Shown here piece after piece: positions 53,425 to 63,291 of a stretch of DNA of 64,000 nt. The stretch is from the NCBI RefSeq assembly GCF_905332535.1, contig NZ_CAJOCF010000001.1:62001-126000 (forward strand). The letters run 5' to 3'. Below the pieces are notes generated by a model, which worked only from the letters and a program-made list of their open reading frames with translations, ran no database searches and had not been told where the DNA came from. Source of the stretch: Latilactobacillus fragifolii. GTDB lineage: Bacteria; Bacillota; Bacilli; Lactobacillales; Lactobacillaceae. The position numbers and the translations under genes were made by a program. Position 1 is the stretch's first letter. Every line of letters begins with the position of its first letter.

Positions 53425-54660
53425 TTAAGGAAAGAGTTTTTGGAGATAGGCTTGTTTTAATTGTTGTTGGTGTTCAATTTTGGACTGCTGAAGTGCATCA
53501 ATATTATTCATGCATTTGAAGAAAATGCTAATTTCTTTCTGTTCCTCTAAATTTGCAGGTAAATTCACTTTGAACTGTCCTAAAGATTTCTGACTAACAC
53601 CTTTGGCGGTCCCGCCACTTGCTAAAGATGATAATTCATTAACTGTTTTTGGAGAACGTAATAACAAAGCTAAGAAATCGTCGGTAATTTTATCTGGTCT
53701 GACTCTAAAAGCTATTGTTCGCTGACTCAAAATATATTTATCATTATCAGGCACTTGAGCAACGTTTCCCATAGGTGCTTCTGTAGTAAATAATACTTGT
53801 CCCTTATACAGATCTTTTCCATCCATCCACTTATTATATAATTCTTTATTTCCATAATGTGCATCCGATGAGAAATCTATATAACCATTTTTTACGTTAA
53901 GTGCGGATAAAGCAAGGTATCCAGATTTACTCCAATCCATACCGAGCTTTTTGGGAGTCCGTCCTCGAAAATCTACTATATCTTTAATAGTATCATAAAA
54001 TTTATGTTGTTCCCAATCACCATTAAACTCTCCAAATCTTAATCGAGGACTATACTGATTTTTAGCAGGAAACATTTGTTGTAAATATCCCCGTTTCAAC
54101 TTCTTAAGAAGTTCGAGCCTACGCTGCTGAAGTGTTATAGTTTGATCTAGTTTAAATAATAATTCTTTAATAAAAAATTGTTCAGACAAACTTGGTAGTG
54201 ATATTGGTAGAATTTTTATTAATTCTGCATTATAACTTTGTTGTTTTGTTCCCTGGGTATATCGAATACCATATTTTTCGCCAACTTTTCTATACCATTG
54301 AAATAGGAATTCAGAATCTAGTAGATTTTTATTCGGATATAAAGCCATACATGATTGATTTAAGGTAGTATCAATTGCCAAAATTGCACAATTTCCTCGA
54401 GTTCCGGCTGCTTCAAGTCCTGTAATTGATATTACAAAAGTTCCTTTTGGAACAACCCTCAAGAGTGCATCTTTCATACCTTTTTCTGTAATTTTTTCAA
54501 TTGTTTTTGAAACAATACTACGATTTAGCTCACCACTTGTAAGCCAGTTAATATGACCTCCCCAATTTTCTGGATTTAAACGTGATGGAGTTTGACCATT
54601 ATACATTTTTTCAATAACTTCACCAAGGTTTCGTTGTTCCCAATCGATAAAGGTAGTTAA
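53425..54660 (-). pseudogene. HsdS specificity subunit, N-terminus missing (silent cassette)
   Basis: The frame has 393 residues from ATG 54606 and extends upstream in frame (DWEQRNLGEVIEK) to a stop at 54661-54663 without any start or ribosome site. Family members normally begin ~10-15 residues further upstream. TRD1 (MYNGQTPSRLNPENWGG, LTSGELNR), the central helix (LQQRRLELLKKLKRG), TRD2 (DIVDFRGRTPKKLGM, YLALSALNVKNGY) and the C-terminal helix (QQLKQAYLQKLFP) are intact. It lacks a promoter and start, so it looks like an unexpressed donor of recognition domains. Confidence 0.8.
54053..54132 (-). repeat. 80-bp inverted repeat, copy 2
   Basis: Exact reverse complement of 51714-51793, lying in the central conserved region of the second hsdS. 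The bases just outside differ at both ends, so identity stops sharply, as expected of a site kept identical by recombination or gene conversion. Confidence 0.95.
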
Positions 54661-54825
54661 TCAAAATTATGGATGTTCTTTAGACAGATATTTATTACCG
54701 TTATTTGAACAAATGATTTCTTGTTCACAGCGATAGCAATTTTTAAAGTAAATATACTATTTCTTTGTGATTCAGCGTAGAATATAACTAGATAAAACTA
54801 TGTTTTAAATAGGAGTGTTATTGCA

Positions 54826-55797
54826 ATGACAGTTACCACTAATTATAAGAACTTAAAGCTATGCAAACACGGTTTACCAACTTGGGATGCAATGCTGCCA
54901 GTTGCATTATATATCGCTAGTAAACAGTCATCTGGGATTAGCCGAAAAGAATTTTCAGCTGCAATTGTAAATAGTTTGCAATTGCCGGATAATTTACGTC
55001 AGTTGAAGTCAGAAAAATATCCTGACGTCAATATTATTGATAGCCGAACAACATTTCCTATTTCAGAATTAACAATTGGTGGTTTAATGGAACGGCCAAA
55101 AAGGGGATTTTATTTAATTACACCGCTAGGTAAACAATTACTTGAGCAATATGGAGACGGTTTAACTTCTGAAATCATCCACAAACTACCCCAGTTTATT
55201 CAACATCAAGACGAATTAAAGCAAAAAGGAAATCTTGAAAAAACTGAAGCTAATCAGTCGGTAGATAACTTAGATTTGATTGAACCACTACAGACTGTAA
55301 ATTCTATTGTAAAGAAATATAATGATTCAGTCAGCATCGAGTTGCTTGAACGGATTCGGAAAGGTTCGCCTTATTTTTTTGAGAAACTAGTCGTTGAGTT
55401 GCTTAGTAATATGGGTTATAAAGGAATAAACGGGCAAGCTTTTGTGACACAAAAGAGTAATGATAGTGGCATTGATGGTATTATTAACCAAGACGCATTA
55501 GGAACCAGTACAGTTTATATTCAAGCTAAAAGGTATCAAGTAGGAAACAACGTTGGTCGAAACGAGATGCAAGCATTCTTCGGGGCTTTGAGTGGTTATG
55601 GCTCAGATCGCGGTGTTTTTATAACGACGTCTGACTTTTCGAATGGTGCAATTGAATATGCAAGGAACCAACATATTGTATTAATTAATGGCTTGCAGTT
55701 GAGTGACCTGATGCTGCAATACCAAGTCGGTGTTAATATTAAGAAACAGTATACAACGTTTGATATTGATGAAGACTTTTTTATTGAAGATGATTGA
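54826..55797 (+). CDS. mrr: Mrr-type (type IV) restriction endonuclease
   Basis: 323 residues. An N-terminal winged-helix Mrr_N domain (~10-95, GLMERPKRGFYLITPLGKQLLE) is followed by a linker and the Mrr catalytic domain (~180-310) with the PD-(D/E)xK-like site: Glu in FFEKLVVELL, Asp in NDSGIDGII and QAK in YIQAKRY. Such enzymes cut modified foreign DNA. TAGGAG lies 13 nt before the ATG. It sits beside the hsdS cassettes in a small defence island but on its own promoter region. A housekeeping role under pressure stress, as for E. coli Mrr, is not excluded. Confidence 0.92.
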   Translation: MTVTTNYKNLKLCKHGLPTWDAMLPVALYIASKQSSGISRKEFSAAIVNSLQLPDNLRQLKSEKYPDVNIIDSRTTFPISELTIGGLMERPKRGFYLITPLGKQLLEQYGDGLTSEIIHKLPQFIQHQDELKQKGNLEKTEANQSVDNLDLIEPLQTVNSIVKKYNDSVSIELLERIRKGSPYFFEKLVVELLSNMGYKGINGQAFVTQKSNDSGIDGIINQDALGTSTVYIQAKRYQVGNNVGRNEMQAFFGALSGYGSDRGVFITTSDFSNGAIEYARNQHIVLINGLQLSDLMLQYQVGVNIKKQYTTFDIDEDFFIEDD

Positions 55798-55851
55798 TTA
55801 ACGAGATGGAACTAATTCTCAATGGTAAACGATTTCGACTATTTATTGATT

Positions 55852-55883
55852 ACACCACATCAACTTACGATGTGGTGTTTTTT
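55852..55883 (+). terminator. Terminator of mrr
   Basis: A perfect 10-bp stem (ACACCACATC and its complement) with a 7-nt loop, followed by a run of Ts. Confidence 0.88.
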
Positions 55884-55986
55884 ATTTGCTTTTCTATTTC
55901 TTTTCCACGCTTTTCTTGTTATAATCGATATCGGTTGCTTGTGTTATAATACAGCAAGCCAAATTGTATAACAGAGGAGAGTACAG

Positions 55987-57027
55987 ATGGGGATTGGTGA
56001 TATTTTAACGAAGACGTTTACGAACATGAATATTGTGAGTTCGATTACGTCGACGGTCTTTATTATTTTATTAGGCTTTTATTGCCGTAAACGCGGAATT
56101 TTTACCGATAAGTTTGGGAAAATTCTTTCGAAAGTCGTTTTAACGGTTGCTCTACCAGCTTTAGCATTCAACTCGTTCATGCAAGATATTAATGGGGAGA
56201 CTTTAAAAGAGGGCATTAATGTCTTAATTTGGGGCTTCTTAATCTATATTATTTTAATTTTAATTTCAAAACCGTTATACTTACGTTTTAAAGGGGATCA
56301 ACAAGATACATTACGCGTGTTGACGATCTTTGGTTCAACCACGTTCTTCGGGATTCCAATTGTTGGGGCCGTTTTTGGGGCTAAAGGCGTGATGTATAGT
56401 TCCATTTTCAACATTGGGTACCGGGTCTTCTTGTACTCATATGGTTACATTAAGATGAGTGGTTTGAAGATGGCATCGAAGAACTTGAAGAACATGTTTT
56501 TAAATCCAATCGTGATTGCCACTTTTGCTGGGTTAATCATCTGGTTGGTCCAAGGCGCATTACCACAAGTGGCCGTTGCTGGGCATTCAGTGGCCTTTTT
56601 ACGGATTGACCAAACGGCACCATGGTTGTTTAAACCGATGACTTATTTAGCCGGTTTATGTTCACCATTGGCTTGGTTAGCCATTGGGACCACCCTTGGC
56701 GAAATCAGTTTCAAAGAAGCGGCTTCAGACAAGACATCATGGCTTTACAGTATTAACAAAGTCATTTTAGTCCCCGCTTTAAATATCGTGTTATTAGCGA
56801 TCTTAACCATGACTCACATTTTACCAGTTAGCTATATTAGCTTGGCAACCATCGTCATTATGATGGCAACGCCAACGGCAACGGTCGCGGCGGCTTATGC
56901 GATTAGTTTCGATAAAGATGCGGTCTTGGCATCGAACGCGTCACTATTATCAACGGTCTTGGCGGTAATCATGACACCAATCTGGTTAGTGATTTTAGAA
57001 GTCATTAATCAAATCGGGATTTTCTAG
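55987..57027 (+). CDS. AEC-family transporter (auxin efflux carrier type)
   Basis: 346 residues and ~10 membrane segments in two repeats of five. Family features include VVLTVALPALAFNSFM in TM2, GSTTFFGIPIVGAVFG in TM4 and TVIMMATPTATVAAAYAISFDKD-type sequence near the end. AEC proteins move malate, other organic acids or auxin-like compounds. An extended -10 promoter (TGTTATAAT, TATAAT at 55945-55950) and GAGGAG precede the ATG. A 2-hydroxyacid dehydrogenase gene follows 15 bp downstream, so a 2-hydroxy- or 2-oxo-acid is the likely cargo. Confidence 0.87.
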   Translation: MGIGDILTKTFTNMNIVSSITSTVFIILLGFYCRKRGIFTDKFGKILSKVVLTVALPALAFNSFMQDINGETLKEGINVLIWGFLIYIILILISKPLYLRFKGDQQDTLRVLTIFGSTTFFGIPIVGAVFGAKGVMYSSIFNIGYRVFLYSYGYIKMSGLKMASKNLKNMFLNPIVIATFAGLIIWLVQGALPQVAVAGHSVAFLRIDQTAPWLFKPMTYLAGLCSPLAWLAIGTTLGEISFKEAASDKTSWLYSINKVILVPALNIVLLAILTMTHILPVSYISLATIVIMMATPTATVAAAYAISFDKDAVLASNASLLSTVLAVIMTPIWLVILEVINQIGIF

Positions 57028-57042
57028 GAAGAGGGAAATGAA

Positions 57043-58053
57043 ATGTTTAAAATTGCTTGTTACGGGGTCCGTCCTAATGAAGTAGCGACGTTCAACAAAT
57101 ATAATCATTACAATTACGACTTAACGTTAATTGAAGACTTACTGACGCACGACAATATCGCAACGGCTAAAGGCCATGACGCAGTCTTATTACGTGCTAA
57201 CTGTGTCGCTGATGCTCAAAACTTAGCGCAATTGAATGACTACGGCATTCGTTATGTGTTTACCCGAACAGTCGGCTACGGGCATATCGATTTGGCTGCA
57301 GCAGGTAAGTACAATATGGAAGTGGCTCGCGTACCAGCTTACTCACCAAACGCAATTGCTGAATTGGCCTTGACGTTAGGGATGTCATTGTTGCGTCACA
57401 CAACATACACGACGAACCGGACTGCCCACCACGATTTTCGGGTGAGTCCTGTCATGTTCAGTAAAGAAGTTCGCAATTGTACCGTGGGGATTATTGGAAC
57501 TGGTAAAATCGGGTATACCGAAGCGAAGTTATACAAAGGTTTAGGCGCCAAAGTGGTGGGGTATGATGTATATCCATCAGAACGGGCTAAAGAAGTGCTT
57601 GATTTTGTTAGCTTGGATGAATTATTAGCTCAAAGCGACATCGTCAGCCTACACATTCCATATTTTGCTGGTCAAAATGATCAATTCATCAATGCCGATT
57701 TTATCGCGAAGATGAAAAATGACGCCATTTTAGTCAATACAGCGCGGGGCCCATTGCAAGATAATCGTGCGATCATCGATGCTTTGAAAGCGAACCAACT
57801 TGGGGCATTTGCCGCAGATGTACTCCCAGCTGAAGGTGAAATCTTCTTCAAGCAATTCCCAGCAGATCAGCCGGTCCCAGATGCGACAACCCAAGAATTG
57901 ATTGATTTATACCCGCGTGTCTTATTAACACCGCATGTTGGTTCGAATACCGACGAAGCCCTCAAGAACATGGTCGAAATTAGTTTTGAAAACTTCCATG
58001 AAATTTTGACGACGGGTAAGACGCAAAATAGGGTTGCCACCACTGAAAATTAA
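57043..58053 (+). CDS. D-2-hydroxyacid dehydrogenase (D-lactate / D-hydroxyisocaproate type)
   Basis: 336 residues. NAD-binding GIIGTGKIGYTEAKLYKGLGA near residue 150 with an acidic residue in VVGYDVYPSE, catalytic Arg in VNTARGPL, Glu in DVLPAEGEIFF and His in TPHVGSNTDEA. Typical of the Lactobacillus D-LDH/HicDH subfamily, which reduces 2-oxo acids, including branched-chain ones, to D-2-hydroxy acids. It forms an operon with the AEC transporter, consistent with reduction followed by export of the hydroxy acid. GAGGGAAATGA lies before the ATG. Confidence 0.92.
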   Translation: MFKIACYGVRPNEVATFNKYNHYNYDLTLIEDLLTHDNIATAKGHDAVLLRANCVADAQNLAQLNDYGIRYVFTRTVGYGHIDLAAAGKYNMEVARVPAYSPNAIAELALTLGMSLLRHTTYTTNRTAHHDFRVSPVMFSKEVRNCTVGIIGTGKIGYTEAKLYKGLGAKVVGYDVYPSERAKEVLDFVSLDELLAQSDIVSLHIPYFAGQNDQFINADFIAKMKNDAILVNTARGPLQDNRAIIDALKANQLGAFAADVLPAEGEIFFKQFPADQPVPDATTQELIDLYPRVLLTPHVGSNTDEALKNMVEISFENFHEILTTGKTQNRVATTEN

Positions 58054-58062
58054 AGTGGTCAT

Positions 58063-58091
58063 TTGTATTTTCATGAAAATTATGTTATATT
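58063..58091 (+). promoter_or_regulatory. Promoter of the rimP-nusA-infB operon
   Basis: TTGTAT and TATATT separated by exactly 17 bp, 103 bp upstream of the rimP start. Transcription would begin near 58098, just before the leader hairpin. Confidence 0.7.
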
Positions 58092-58118
58092 GTTATCAGT
58101 AATTAGATACTTCAGAGC

Positions 58119-58146
58119 GAGTGAGCAGAAATGCTCACTCTTTTTA
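58119..58146 (+). terminator. Leader terminator/attenuator of the nusA operon
   Basis: A perfect 9-bp stem (GAGTGAGCA / TGCTCACTC) closed by a GAAA tetraloop and followed by five Ts. It lies about 20 nt after the predicted start and 48 bp before rimP. It can also end read-through from the dehydrogenase gene. Confidence 0.75.
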
Positions 58147-58193
58147 TTGGAGCACGTCTAATCTGAAATATAAAATGAATTGGAGGGAATCAT

Positions 58194-58667
58194 TTGAGTA
58201 CCGTTGTGGAAACAGTTCACGATCTGATTGTGCCGATTCTTGATGAACACCATTTTGAATTAGTGGACATTGAATTTGTTAAAGAAGGTAGCAGTTGGTA
58301 TCTGCGGGTCTTCATTGACAAACCAAATGGCATTGACCTTGAAGATTGCGCCTTAGTAAACGATGCGTTAAGTGAGAAACTGGATTCAATCGACCCGGAT
58401 CCAATTCCGCAGGCTTATTTCTTAGATGTTTCATCGCCAGGTGCCGAGCGACCTTTAAAGAAGGAAGCCGATTTCCAAAAAGCAGTTGGCAAATACATTC
58501 ATATCTCGTTATACCAAGCTGTTGATGGTGAAAAAATTTATCAAGGAACACTAAAAGCCGTTGATGATGACACTTTAACTTTAGTGATTAAAATTAAAAC
58601 GCGTCAAAAAGAAGTAACGTTTAATCGTAAGGAAATTGCCAAAGCTCGCTTAGCAATTGAATTTTAG
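58194..58667 (+). CDS. rimP: Ribosome maturation factor RimP
   Basis: 157 residues from TTG 58194, with GGAGGGA 6 nt upstream. An N-terminal alpha/beta domain ([15 protein letters not shown]-like, [23 protein letters not shown]) and a C-terminal Sm-like beta-barrel. It assists maturation of the 30S subunit. The TTG start and the leader terminator suggest tight limits on expression. First gene of the operon that continues with nusA. Confidence 0.96.
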   Translation: MSTVVETVHDLIVPILDEHHFELVDIEFVKEGSSWYLRVFIDKPNGIDLEDCALVNDALSEKLDSIDPDPIPQAYFLDVSSPGAERPLKKEADFQKAVGKYIHISLYQAVDGEKIYQGTLKAVDDDTLTLVIKIKTRQKEVTFNRKEIAKARLAIEF

Positions 58668-58685
58668 TAAAGGTAGGCTAGTTAC

Positions 58686-59858
58686 ATGAGCAAGGAAATG
58701 TTAGGTGCACTTGATGCGCTAGAACAAGAAAAAGGCGTTAAAAAAGAAATTGTCATTGAAGCCCTCGAGGCAGCACTTGTGTCGGCTTATAAACGTAATT
58801 ACGGTCAAGCGCAAAACGTGGAAGTTGAATTCGATCAAAAAAAAGGCAATATCCACGTCTATGCGGTCAAAGAAGTCACTGATGAAGTGTTTGATTCACG
58901 GCTTGAAGTGAGCTACCAAGATGCTTTGGCAATTAACAAGGCATATGAAGTCGGTGATAAGATTCGCTTTGAAGTGACACCTAAAGACTTTGGTCGGATT
59001 GCAGCCCAAACGGCCAAACAAGTAATTATGCAACGGGTTCGTGAAGCTGAAAGAAGTATCATCTATAATGAATACAGCCAATACGAAAACGAAATTATGC
59101 AAGGGGTCGTTGAACGCCGCGACAATAAGTTTATTTATGTCAATTTAGGTAAGATTGAGGCTGTTTTAAGTAAGCAAGACCAAATTCCAAACGAGGAATA
59201 CCAAGCACATGATCGGATTAAGGTCTATGTTTCTAAAGTGGAAAACACGACTAAGGGCCCGCAAGTCTTTGTCAGTCGGACCCACCCTGATTTAGTGAAG
59301 CGTTTATTCGAACAAGAAGTGCCAGAAATTTATGATGGGACAGTTGAAATTGTCTCCATTGCGCGTGAAGCTGGTGACCGGACGAAGATGGCTGTTCGTT
59401 CAATGGATCCGAATGTTGATCCAGTTGGTACCTGTGTCGGGCCTAAGGGACAACGGGTTCAACTCGTCGTTAATGAATTAAATGGCGAAAACATGGACAT
59501 TGTGAAATGGGAAGAAGATCCTTCAGATTACATTGCCAATGCCTTGAACCCTGCCGAAGTCATCGCTGTTCAATTCAACGGTGATAACGAACATACATGT
59601 ACCGTTATCGTCCCTGATTATCAATTGTCACTGGCAATCGGTAAGAAGGGGCAAAATGCCCGGTTAGCTGCGAAGTTAACGGGCTACAAGATTGATATCA
59701 AACCTGAATCGGAAGTTGAATTCGTTGATGAAGACGAACCTGAAGATGATGGCGCAGTCGTTGAAGGTTTTGAAGAAGAAACAACAGAGCCTGTTGAAGG
59801 CTTCGAAGACCAGGCAACGGATTCTGCTGTTGATTCTGAAGAACAACCACAAGAATAA
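58686..59858 (+). CDS. nusA: Transcription termination/antitermination factor NusA
   Basis: 390 residues: an N-terminal RNAP-binding domain (~1-125, ALEQEKGVKKEIVIEALEAALVSAYKRNYG), S1 (~135-200), KH1 and KH2 (~205-345, with DPVGTCVGPKGQRVQLVVNEL and LAIGKKGQNARLAAKLTG) and an acidic tail (~350-390, many Glu/Asp). Gram-positive length without the extra AR domains of E. coli. It promotes pausing and intrinsic termination, and in Bacillus represses its own operon through a leader terminator. It lies 18 bp after rimP. Confidence 0.98.
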   Translation: MSKEMLGALDALEQEKGVKKEIVIEALEAALVSAYKRNYGQAQNVEVEFDQKKGNIHVYAVKEVTDEVFDSRLEVSYQDALAINKAYEVGDKIRFEVTPKDFGRIAAQTAKQVIMQRVREAERSIIYNEYSQYENEIMQGVVERRDNKFIYVNLGKIEAVLSKQDQIPNEEYQAHDRIKVYVSKVENTTKGPQVFVSRTHPDLVKRLFEQEVPEIYDGTVEIVSIAREAGDRTKMAVRSMDPNVDPVGTCVGPKGQRVQLVVNELNGENMDIVKWEEDPSDYIANALNPAEVIAVQFNGDNEHTCTVIVPDYQLSLAIGKKGQNARLAAKLTGYKIDIKPESEVEFVDEDEPEDDGAVVEGFEEETTEPVEGFEDQATDSAVDSEEQPQE

Positions 59859-59872
59859 GTGAGGTGTTCATG

Positions 59873-60172
59873 ATGAAACAAAGAAAAGTACCAATGAGAA
59901 AAGACGTTATTTCGCAAGAAATGAAGCCTAAAAAAGAAATGGTGCGGATTGTTAAGACTGCCGAAGGTGAAATCAGTATTGATCCCACTGGCAAGAAGTC
60001 AGGCCGTGGCGCTTATGTTTCACTAGAACCGGACGCAATCAAGACTGCCCAAAGCAAGAAAATTTTAGAAAAGACGTTTGGAATTGACGTTGCAGAAGAA
60101 TTTTATACAGAATTATTCGAATATGTTGATCATCAAAAGGCTCGTCTAGAATTATTTGGAGAACGAAAATGA
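59873..60172 (+). CDS. ylxR: YlxR/RnpM (DUF448) RNA-binding protein
   Basis: 99 residues from ATG 59873, chosen because GAGGTG lies 6 nt upstream; ATG 59870 and GTG 59864 are too close. It has KVPMRKDVISQE at the N-terminus and the conserved GRGAYVSLEPDAI segment. The usual CxxC...R core of other YlxR proteins (RTC) is not seen in the N-terminal part. The family was recently linked to RNase P activity in Bacillus (RnpM). It overlaps ylxQ by ATGA. Confidence 0.9.
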   Translation: MKQRKVPMRKDVISQEMKPKKEMVRIVKTAEGEISIDPTGKKSGRGAYVSLEPDAIKTAQSKKILEKTFGIDVAEEFYTELFEYVDHQKARLELFGERK

Positions 60173-60474
60173 GTGAACAACCAGACCGTTTATTACAACT
60201 CTTAGGAATTTGCATGAGAGCACGGCAACTGGTCAGTGGTGAAGAACAAGTCCTAAAAGCCATTCAGCAACAAAAAGCGAAATTGGTTTTTATCGGCTCA
60301 GACATTAGTCACCTGACACAGAAGAAATTGACTGACAAGAGTCATTTCTACGAAATCCCGGAAACAAAAGCGTACACCGCGGCCCAGCTAACCCAAGCAA
60401 TTGGATTACATAGAGCCACAATCGCGGTTGTTGATGCCGGGTTTGCCAAAAAGATGATAACGCTACTGGGATAA
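60169..60474 (+). CDS. ylxQ: YlxQ, L7Ae-family RNA-binding protein
   Basis: 101 residues. The L7Ae fold is seen in [37 protein letters not shown] and in the C-terminal [19 protein letters not shown]. It binds kink-turn RNA; its cellular role is not settled. Its ATG overlaps the ylxR stop (ATGA), the usual arrangement in this operon. Confidence 0.93.
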   Translation: MSEQPDRLLQLLGICMRARQLVSGEEQVLKAIQQQKAKLVFIGSDISHLTQKKLTDKSHFYEIPETKAYTAAQLTQAIGLHRATIAVVDAGFAKKMITLLG

Positions 60475-60491
60475 TAAAGGAGCGTGAAGAT

Positions 60492-63269
60492 ATGGGTAAA
60501 AAACGTATCTATGAATTAGCAAAAGAAATTAATGTTGCCAGCAAGGATCTTTTAGAAACGGCTGTTAAAAAAGGTTACGATCTAAAGAACCACATGGCAA
60601 CAATCGATGACAATCAAGAAAAAGCTTTACGAGCTGCTTTCCATAAGGAAACCAAACCAGCTACTGCCACAACGGACAGCAAGCCAGCTGCCAAATCTGC
60701 TGCACCAAAGGCCAGTGGAAAAACAGATAATGGCAAGATTAAAATCAACAAAGCCGCTATCCGCCGTCGCCCTGAAGCAAGCAGCAAACCAGCACCGCGT
60801 TCAAACAATCAACGCCCACAAGGCAACCGGAATGCGCAAGCAGCAAATGGCCAAAACCGGAATAATGCCAATGGTCGGCCTAACAACAATGCCCGGCCTA
60901 ATAACGGTCGCTCTAATAATGCGGCTAACCGGACTAACGGTAATTCCCGGCCAGCTGGGTCAAATCAACCATTGAGCTTGCAAGAACAAATCTCACAAGC
61001 TAATGCTCGGCGCCAAAGAACGCAAGAACGTATTCAACAACAACGGGAACAACGCGAAGCAGACGAAAAGAAACGGCGTCAAGAAAGTAACCGGCCGCGT
61101 TCAGCTGCTAAACCAACCGGTAATAGTAGTAACCGGCCAGCCGGCAACAAGCCAGCCAGTGCTCGTCCAACAACGACGCACAACCGGCCTACTAACAGTA
61201 ACAATGGCCGGCCAGCTAATAACACAAATAACCGGCCCAATAATAATACAAACCAAAGCCGGCCCGTTTCAGCTCAAGAAATACAACAAAAAATGCAAGC
61301 TAATACGGTTAGTGCTGCTAAACCAGCATCAAATAACACAGCAAGCAAGCCAAAGAACTTTGGTCCAGATAAGAAACGTGGCGGTGGGTATAATAGCTAC
61401 GGTAATAATCAACAACGTTTTAATAAGAAACGTAAGAAGACCCGTAAGCAACAATTAGCTGAACAAAATGCTGCTAAGAAAGAAATGCCACAACGTAAAG
61501 AACGGCCATTACCAGAAGTATTGGTTTACTCAGAAGGTATGAACGTGGCTGATATCGCTAAGAAGATTCATCGTGAACCAGCTGAAATCATCAAGAAGCT
61601 ATTCATGTTAGGGATTATGGTTAATATGAACCAATCACTTGATAAAGATACAATCGAATTATTAGCGACGGATTACGGGATTGAAGCAGAACAAAAAGTG
61701 GAAGTCGATATTGCTGACATTGACTCAGTATTCGAAACAGAAGCTAAGAGTGATGCCAACCTTGTTAGCCGGCCACCAGTTGTCACAATCATGGGGCATG
61801 TCGATCATGGTAAGACAACTTTATTAGATAATTTACGTAACAGTCACGTGACTGACGGTGAAGCCGGTGGGATTACCCAACATATCGGTGCTTACCAAAC
61901 GAAGTTAAATGATCGCTTAATCACGTTCTTGGATACACCAGGACATGCGGCCTTCAGTAACATGCGTGCGCGTGGGGCTGATATCACTGATATCATTATC
62001 TTAGTCGTTGCTGCTGATGACGGTGTAATGCCACAAACAATCGAAGCAATCAACCATGCGAAGGCTGCTAAAGCTCCAATCATCGTTGCGGTGAATAAGA
62101 TTGATAAACCAGGTGCAAATCCGGATCACGTTATGGAACAATTGATGGGTTACGGCCTTGTTCCTGAAGACTGGGGTGGCGATACCATCTTTGTTAAGAT
62201 CTCAGCTAAGACTGGTGAAAACATTGATGAATTGCTTGAAATGGTTCTTCTTGAAGCCGATGTGCTTGAATTGAAGGCTAACCCAGATCAAAAAGCAGTT
62301 GGGACAGTTATTGAAGCTCGTCTTGATAAGGGGAAAGGGCCTGTTGCCTCACTCTTAATTCAACAAGGGACATTGAAAATTGGTGATCCAATTGTTGTTG
62401 GGAATACCTTTGGGCGTGTCCGGGTCATGACCAATGATCGTGGCCGCCGTGTTAAAGAAGTCTTCCCATCAGAACCAGTTGAAATTACTGGGTTAAATGA
62501 TGTGCCACAAGCAGCTGATCGTTTCGTTGTCTTTGAAGATGAAAAGACAGCGCGTGCTGCTGGTGAAGAACGTGCTAAACGGGCCCTCTTGAAGGAACGT
62601 AGCCGTTCAAATCCGGTCACATTAGATAACTTGTTCGAAACAATGAAACAAGGTGAACTAAAAGAAGTTGACGTTATTATTAAAGCCGATGTTCAAGGCT
62701 CAACAGAAGCCTTGGCTGGGAGCTTACGGAAGATTGAAGTCGAAGGCGTCCGCGTGAATATTATTCATGAAGCCGTTGGTGCGATTAACGAAAGTGATGT
62801 CACATTAGCTGCTGCAAGTAACGCCATTATCATCGGGTTCAATGTTCGGCCAACGCCACAAGCTAAGATCCAGGCTGAGGCTGAACAAGTCGATATTCGT
62901 TTACACCGAATTATCTACAACGCAATCGAAGAAATCGAAGCTGCGATGAAGGGTATGTTAGAACCAGTTTACGAAGAAAAAGTAACGGGTCAATTAACAG
63001 TTCGCGAAACATACCATGTTTCGAAAATCGGGACCATTGCCGGTTGTATCGTTGACACTGGTGTTATCAAACGTGATAGCGGCGTCCGCTTAATTCGTGA
63101 CGGAATCGTGATTTATGAAGGTAAACTTTCAAGCTTGAAACGTTTCAAAGATGACGTTAAAGAAGTCAAAACCGGCTTTGAATGTGGTGTGACAATCGAA
63201 GATTACAATGATATTAAGATTGATGATCAAATTGAAGCCTACGTGATGGAAGAAGTACCTGTTAAATAA
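60492..63269 (+). CDS. infB: Translation initiation factor IF-2
   Basis: 925 residues. An N-terminal IF2_N motif ([18 protein letters not shown]) is followed by a ~280-residue Asn/Arg/Ala/Pro-rich disordered region (~55-330) and a second IF2_N ([27 protein letters not shown]). The G domain has G1 [10 protein letters not shown]3 DTPGHAAF and G4 NKID. EF-Tu-like domain 2, IF-2 domain 3 and domain 4 follow. It brings fMet-tRNA to the 30S subunit and drives subunit joining. The low-complexity N-terminus is codon-repetitive (AAC/AAT, CGG). AAGGAG lies 8 nt before the ATG. Confidence 0.98.
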   Translation: MGKKRIYELAKEINVASKDLLETAVKKGYDLKNHMATIDDNQEKALRAAFHKETKPATATTDSKPAAKSAAPKASGKTDNGKIKINKAAIRRRPEASSKPAPRSNNQRPQGNRNAQAANGQNRNNANGRPNNNARPNNGRSNNAANRTNGNSRPAGSNQPLSLQEQISQANARRQRTQERIQQQREQREADEKKRRQESNRPRSAAKPTGNSSNRPAGNKPASARPTTTHNRPTNSNNGRPANNTNNRPNNNTNQSRPVSAQEIQQKMQANTVSAAKPASNNTASKPKNFGPDKKRGGGYNSYGNNQQRFNKKRKKTRKQQLAEQNAAKKEMPQRKERPLPEVLVYSEGMNVADIAKKIHREPAEIIKKLFMLGIMVNMNQSLDKDTIELLATDYGIEAEQKVEVDIADIDSVFETEAKSDANLVSRPPVVTIMGHVDHGKTTLLDNLRNSHVTDGEAGGITQHIGAYQTKLNDRLITFLDTPGHAAFSNMRARGADITDIIILVVAADDGVMPQTIEAINHAKAAKAPIIVAVNKIDKPGANPDHVMEQLMGYGLVPEDWGGDTIFVKISAKTGENIDELLEMVLLEADVLELKANPDQKAVGTVIEARLDKGKGPVASLLIQQGTLKIGDPIVVGNTFGRVRVMTNDRGRRVKEVFPSEPVEITGLNDVPQAADRFVVFEDEKTARAAGEERAKRALLKERSRSNPVTLDNLFETMKQGELKEVDVIIKADVQGSTEALAGSLRKIEVEGVRVNIIHEAVGAINESDVTLAAASNAIIIGFNVRPTPQAKIQAEAEQVDIRLHRIIYNAIEEIEAAMKGMLEPVYEEKVTGQLTVRETYHVSKIGTIAGCIVDTGVIKRDSGVRLIRDGIVIYEGKLSSLKRFKDDVKEVKTGFECGVTIEDYNDIKIDDQIEAYVMEEVPVK

Positions 63270-63291
63270 TTAATTTACAGGAGGACAAGCA

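Noticed and set aside
60800-61460. Tandem repeat or CRISPR-like structure in the repetitive CGG/AAC-rich stretch
   Set aside because: It is the low-complexity Asn/Arg/Pro-rich N-terminal region of IF-2, without regular spacing; I saw no CRISPR array anywhere in the window.
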